Source of the DNA: Clostridium sp. CAG:253 | GTDB taxonomy: Bacteria; Bacillota; Clostridia; Lachnospirales; Lachnospiraceae | Assembly (NCBI GenBank): GCA_000436755.1 | Contig: FR887278.1 | Span: forward strand, 12,119 to 29,961 | Reading direction: 5' to 3' | Length of the DNA: 17,843 nt | In this document: in pieces, positions 15,583 through 17,843 of the stretch | How the letters are laid out: the number at the start of each line of letters is the position of its first letter | Numbering within the stretch: the stretch's first letter is position 1 | Made by a program: the position numbers and the translations under genes | The notes under the pieces: generated by a model | What the model was told of the DNA's origin: nothing | Databases searched by the model: none | What the model saw: the letters and a program-made list of their open reading frames with translations, nothing else

Positions 15583-16303
15583 TTTTTTCCTCCTCATCAA
15601 TAATGCCAAGAACTTTAAGAACCCTCGTATAATTATTCTGATTCAACAGGTTCCAATCCATAAAACTGTCCAGCTTTTTTGTTGTATTTATCATGTCATC
15701 TCTCTCTATATACTCGATAAGCCCCTGTTCCTGTAGAAAAAGCAATATCCGGTGAACAAATCCCTCTTTTGTAGTTTTAGTTTTTCTTCCCTTTTCGTCG
15801 CTTCTAAGCGCAGTATAAGATTCAAGCATATTTGAAAATGCCAATCCCGTTTTTTCTTCTTCATCCTCAGTCATATTATTTCCGGCTTCCAAAAGTCTGT
15901 CAGAAACAAGATTTATAAGCTCTCCGACTTTTATGTATTCCCTTGATTTACTGCTGCTGCCCTGCGCGTCATAAAATTCCGTAAGCATTGTAAGAATCAC
16001 AAACTGCGACAAATAATAATCTTTGTCCGTTGCACCTGATTTACATAATTTCGCTTTCAATTCCTGCTTTGAGAACCCAAGAACATCATTATCTTCATAC
16101 GGAATAAGATATATGACGCTTCCATATCTTTCAACCGTACACTCTGCAATATCTCCCTGATTCTTTACAAGAGTCATAATTCTGGGATTTTGCGTATATC
16201 CGTCAAACAATTCTTTGCTGTCTTCCTCCCTTATTTCATGTTTTGAAATAAGAGTATAAAATATTTCCTGACTTATTCTTACTTCTTCCGCCTCGTATGC
16301 CAT
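15575..16303 (-). CDS. jetB: JetB/MukE-like SMC accessory subunit
   Basis: A 242-residue, largely helical, acidic protein. It begins AYEAEEVRISQEIFYTLISK. The middle segment, AECTVERYGSVIYLIPYEDN, looks like the beta-wing part of a winged-helix domain. A second helix-turn-helix-like stretch near the C terminus (TTKEGFVHRILLFLQEQGLI) completes the two-WHD plan of MukE-type subunits. As I recall, NCBI models label similar Lachnospiraceae proteins DUF6063. The start is ATG at 16303 with GGAG five bases upstream, overlapping the jetA stop region (2-bp gap). The stop overlaps jetC by 8 bp, consistent with fixed stoichiometry. Function as JetB rests on size, fold-like features and position between the kleisin and the SMC gene; sequence identity to characterised JetB is probably low. 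Confidence 0.72.
   Translation of the reverse strand: MAYEAEEVRISQEIFYTLISKHEIREEDSKELFDGYTQNPRIMTLVKNQGDIAECTVERYGSVIYLIPYEDNDVLGFSKQELKAKLCKSGATDKDYYLSQFVILTMLTEFYDAQGSSSKSREYIKVGELINLVSDRLLEAGNNMTEDEEEKTGLAFSNMLESYTALRSDEKGRKTKTTKEGFVHRILLFLQEQGLIEYIERDDMINTTKKLDSFMDWNLLNQNNYTRVLKVLGIIDEEEKSE
15589..15594 (-). promoter_or_regulatory. Ribosome binding site fixing the jetC GTG start
   Basis: AGGAGG on the minus strand lies six bases upstream of GTG 15582. The same six bases are codons 2-3 of the alternative ATG 15597 frame and lie downstream of both upstream ATGs, so they cannot serve those starts. Confidence 0.8.
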
Positions 16304-16305
16304 AA

Positions 16306-17843
16306 TTACTCCATTCCTTTTTCAAATTTAAACACTACATTTGAACAATATATGTTGCGTCTGTCACCAAATTCATTGTATATATCCTTAAAGCAGACTA
16401 CCTGTCCATCTTCACACTTTCTTATTGTTACTTTCTTAATTCCGTCTGCTTTTCTCTCATCCGCAATTTTCAAAAGCATTTCATTCAACTGAAAACTGTA
16501 ACTTTCATCCGCAACTATATTTTTTCTCTCTTTCCTCAAATCATCAATATCTATGCTGCCCGCTTTGATAAATTCAACCATTATCTCCTTAAAAATTTCA
16601 GCATTCGGAATAAATGTCTTTTTCTGTTCCTCCGTCATATCACACATTGCGGCAAGTTCCAGATTCCCGCCATTTTCTTCTGCTTTATCTACAAGATACT
16701 CCATACTTGATTTATATTTTTTCAGCTTTTTTTTGAGTCTTTTTTCTTTCTGCTCCTCATAATCCATAATATCAAAATCAAGCTGTTCTTCCTCATTCTC
16801 ATCATTTTTCTCTCTGAGTGGCTTTTGATACTGAATACATTTGTTCAGATTATAAATTTTCCTTGGATTATTCCTAAACAATGGATTTAAAAACATGTTT
16901 ACATTTATCAGATTACCCGGATGTTCAATAATTTTATCATACAAATCATTTCTAAGTGAAAATCTCTTTATCAATGTCATCTTAGACATCTGTTCCAATT
17001 CAGTAGAATACAAATCCTTCAAATCAAAATGTTTATTTAGTATTTTCTGATGCTCGTCTATAGACCGGCTCAAATATCTTTCAATCTCCTGAAGATTTTG
17101 AAGTTTTTCCAAATCCTCATCATTCAGTGCTTTAATATTTATGTTTTCATCCTCTAACTCTTTTACCCTGTTTCTTACTATTCTTCTATACTCCATGAAT
17201 TTATGCTTAGTATCACTTATTGTCAACATATTTTCATTTAGTATCTGCTCATAGTCCTCAACCGAGTAATTTAATGCATTTCTCCTAATACGGTCCATTG
17301 CCTCCTGAATTTTCTGAAGCTGTATCCTAAGCATATTAAAGATATTTTTTACTTCATCGAGAGCCTGGTCATATGTAGCACGCTCCAAATGCATTTTGAA
17401 AATCATCTCATGTATCGTAAGTTTAAGATTATTTTCAACTTCCAGTGTTGATAATACAAGATTATAGCCATTATCTGTAAGTTTATAACTTGTTCTTTTT
17501 ATTTCTCCGTCTATATATACCACTTCGTTAGATAAATAACTTATATTTTTCTTTTTGTATTCACGTTCATCAAAATCAAAGCAGTCAAAATACATCGCAC
17601 GGCCTTCATCACACAAAACAACATTTATAATAAACTCAGCAAGTTCACCGCTCTTCTCATATGACAATCCCTTTTTTAAGTATCTGTTGCAGATATCATC
17701 AACAAATACAGATATATCATCAATCGTGCATGGCTGCTCTCTGAGTGAATATTCCATAATAAATAGAAGAACAGAATATATAATATTTACCTGTTCATCC
17801 ATACTTTCAAAACCATACTGTTTCCATGTTGTTTTCTGCCAGC
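16306..17843 (-). CDS. jetA: JetA/MukF-like kleisin subunit (5' end outside window)
   Basis: At least 512 codons. ATG 17802 is the first in-frame start in the window, but the frame stays open to the edge (13 further complete codons, ending YGFES before the Met). No ribosome binding site precedes that ATG, so the true start probably lies upstream. The N-terminal region is helical and winged-helix-like, with SLREQPCTIDDISVFVDDI as a likely helix-turn-helix and SYKLTDNGYNLVLSTLEVE as a wing. A long helical middle (roughly residues 140-280, counted from ATG 17802) follows, rich in Glu/Lys. Then comes an acidic linker (NDENEEEQLDFDIMDYEEQK) and a Lys-rich helix, and a C-terminal domain with wing-like strands. 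This plan fits MukF/JetA kleisins that bridge SMC heads. As I recall, NCBI labels similar proteins DUF5716. It is the first visible gene of the jet operon. Confidence 0.72.
   Translation of the reverse strand, partial: WQKTTWKQYGFESMDEQVNIIYSVLLFIMEYSLREQPCTIDDISVFVDDICNRYLKKGLSYEKSGELAEFIINVVLCDEGRAMYFDCFDFDEREYKKKNISYLSNEVVYIDGEIKRTSYKLTDNGYNLVLSTLEVENNLKLTIHEMIFKMHLERATYDQALDEVKNIFNMLRIQLQKIQEAMDRIRRNALNYSVEDYEQILNENMLTISDTKHKFMEYRRIVRNRVKELEDENINIKALNDEDLEKLQNLQEIERYLSRSIDEHQKILNKHFDLKDLYSTELEQMSKMTLIKRFSLRNDLYDKIIEHPGNLINVNMFLNPLFRNNPRKIYNLNKCIQYQKPLREKNDENEEEQLDFDIMDYEEQKEKRLKKKLKKYKSSMEYLVDKAEENGGNLELAAMCDMTEEQKKTFIPNAEIFKEIMVEFIKAGSIDIDDLRKERKNIVADESYSFQLNEMLLKIADERKADGIKKVTIRKCEDGQVVCFKDIYNEFGDRRNIYCSNVVFKFEKGME

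Noticed and set aside
11155..17843. Jet operon as part of a prophage or integrative element
   Set aside because: No integrase, transposase, tRNA, att-like repeat or visible base-composition shift is present in the window.

Overview
The window looks like a chromosomal segment from a low-GC Gram-positive anaerobe, most likely a member of the Lachnospiraceae (Clostridia). The reasons are the A/T-rich codon use (Lys, Asn and Ile rich proteins), strong AGGAGG-type ribosome binding sites, lipoprotein sugar-binding proteins, a YesM/YesN-type two-component pair and Lachnospiraceae-like surface protein modules. I cannot name a species. Every credible gene is on the minus strand, so transcription runs from high to low coordinates. 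I see no rRNA, tRNA, CRISPR array, transposase or integrase.

Region 1 (17843 down to 11061) is a three-gene operon for a MukBEF-like SMC complex of the Wadjet (JetABCD/EptABCD/MksBEFG) class: a JetA/MukF-like kleisin (open at the window edge), a JetB/MukE-like subunit and a 1475-residue JetC/MukB-like ATPase. The genes are tightly packed: 2 bp between jetA and jetB, and an 8-bp overlap between jetB and jetC. The operon ends at a long inverted repeat at 11061-11114. No JetD (toprim nuclease) gene follows jetC; if present it must lie upstream, beyond 17843. JetC carries Asp-Asn, not Asp-Glu, at Walker B.

Region 2 (10911 down to 6442) is a CUT2 monosaccharide ABC import operon of the ChvE-GguA-GguB (multiple monosaccharide) type: lipoprotein binding protein, double ATPase, permease, then a small two-helix membrane protein. 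A stem-loop separates chvE from gguA, and a strong intrinsic terminator closes the operon at 6442-6478.

Region 3 (6387 down to 1103) is a sugar-sensing operon: a membrane-anchored periplasmic-binding-type sensor, a YesM-like histidine kinase, a YesN-like AraC-type response regulator (translationally coupled) and a second ChvE/XylF-like lipoprotein. By analogy with XylFII-LytS and ChvE-VirA, the anchored binding protein probably senses sugar outside the cell and passes the signal to the kinase. The regulator probably controls the adjacent transporter operon.

Region 4 (1026 down to 1) holds a small protein with the fold signature of 6-pyruvoyl-tetrahydropterin synthase/QueD but without the usual catalytic residues, then the N-terminal 207 residues of a secreted protein with two copies of an Ile-Asp-Gly...Ser-Asp/Glu-Trp module. 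This pair recalls loci of the Gram-positive exosortase-G type, whose other genes would lie beyond position 1.
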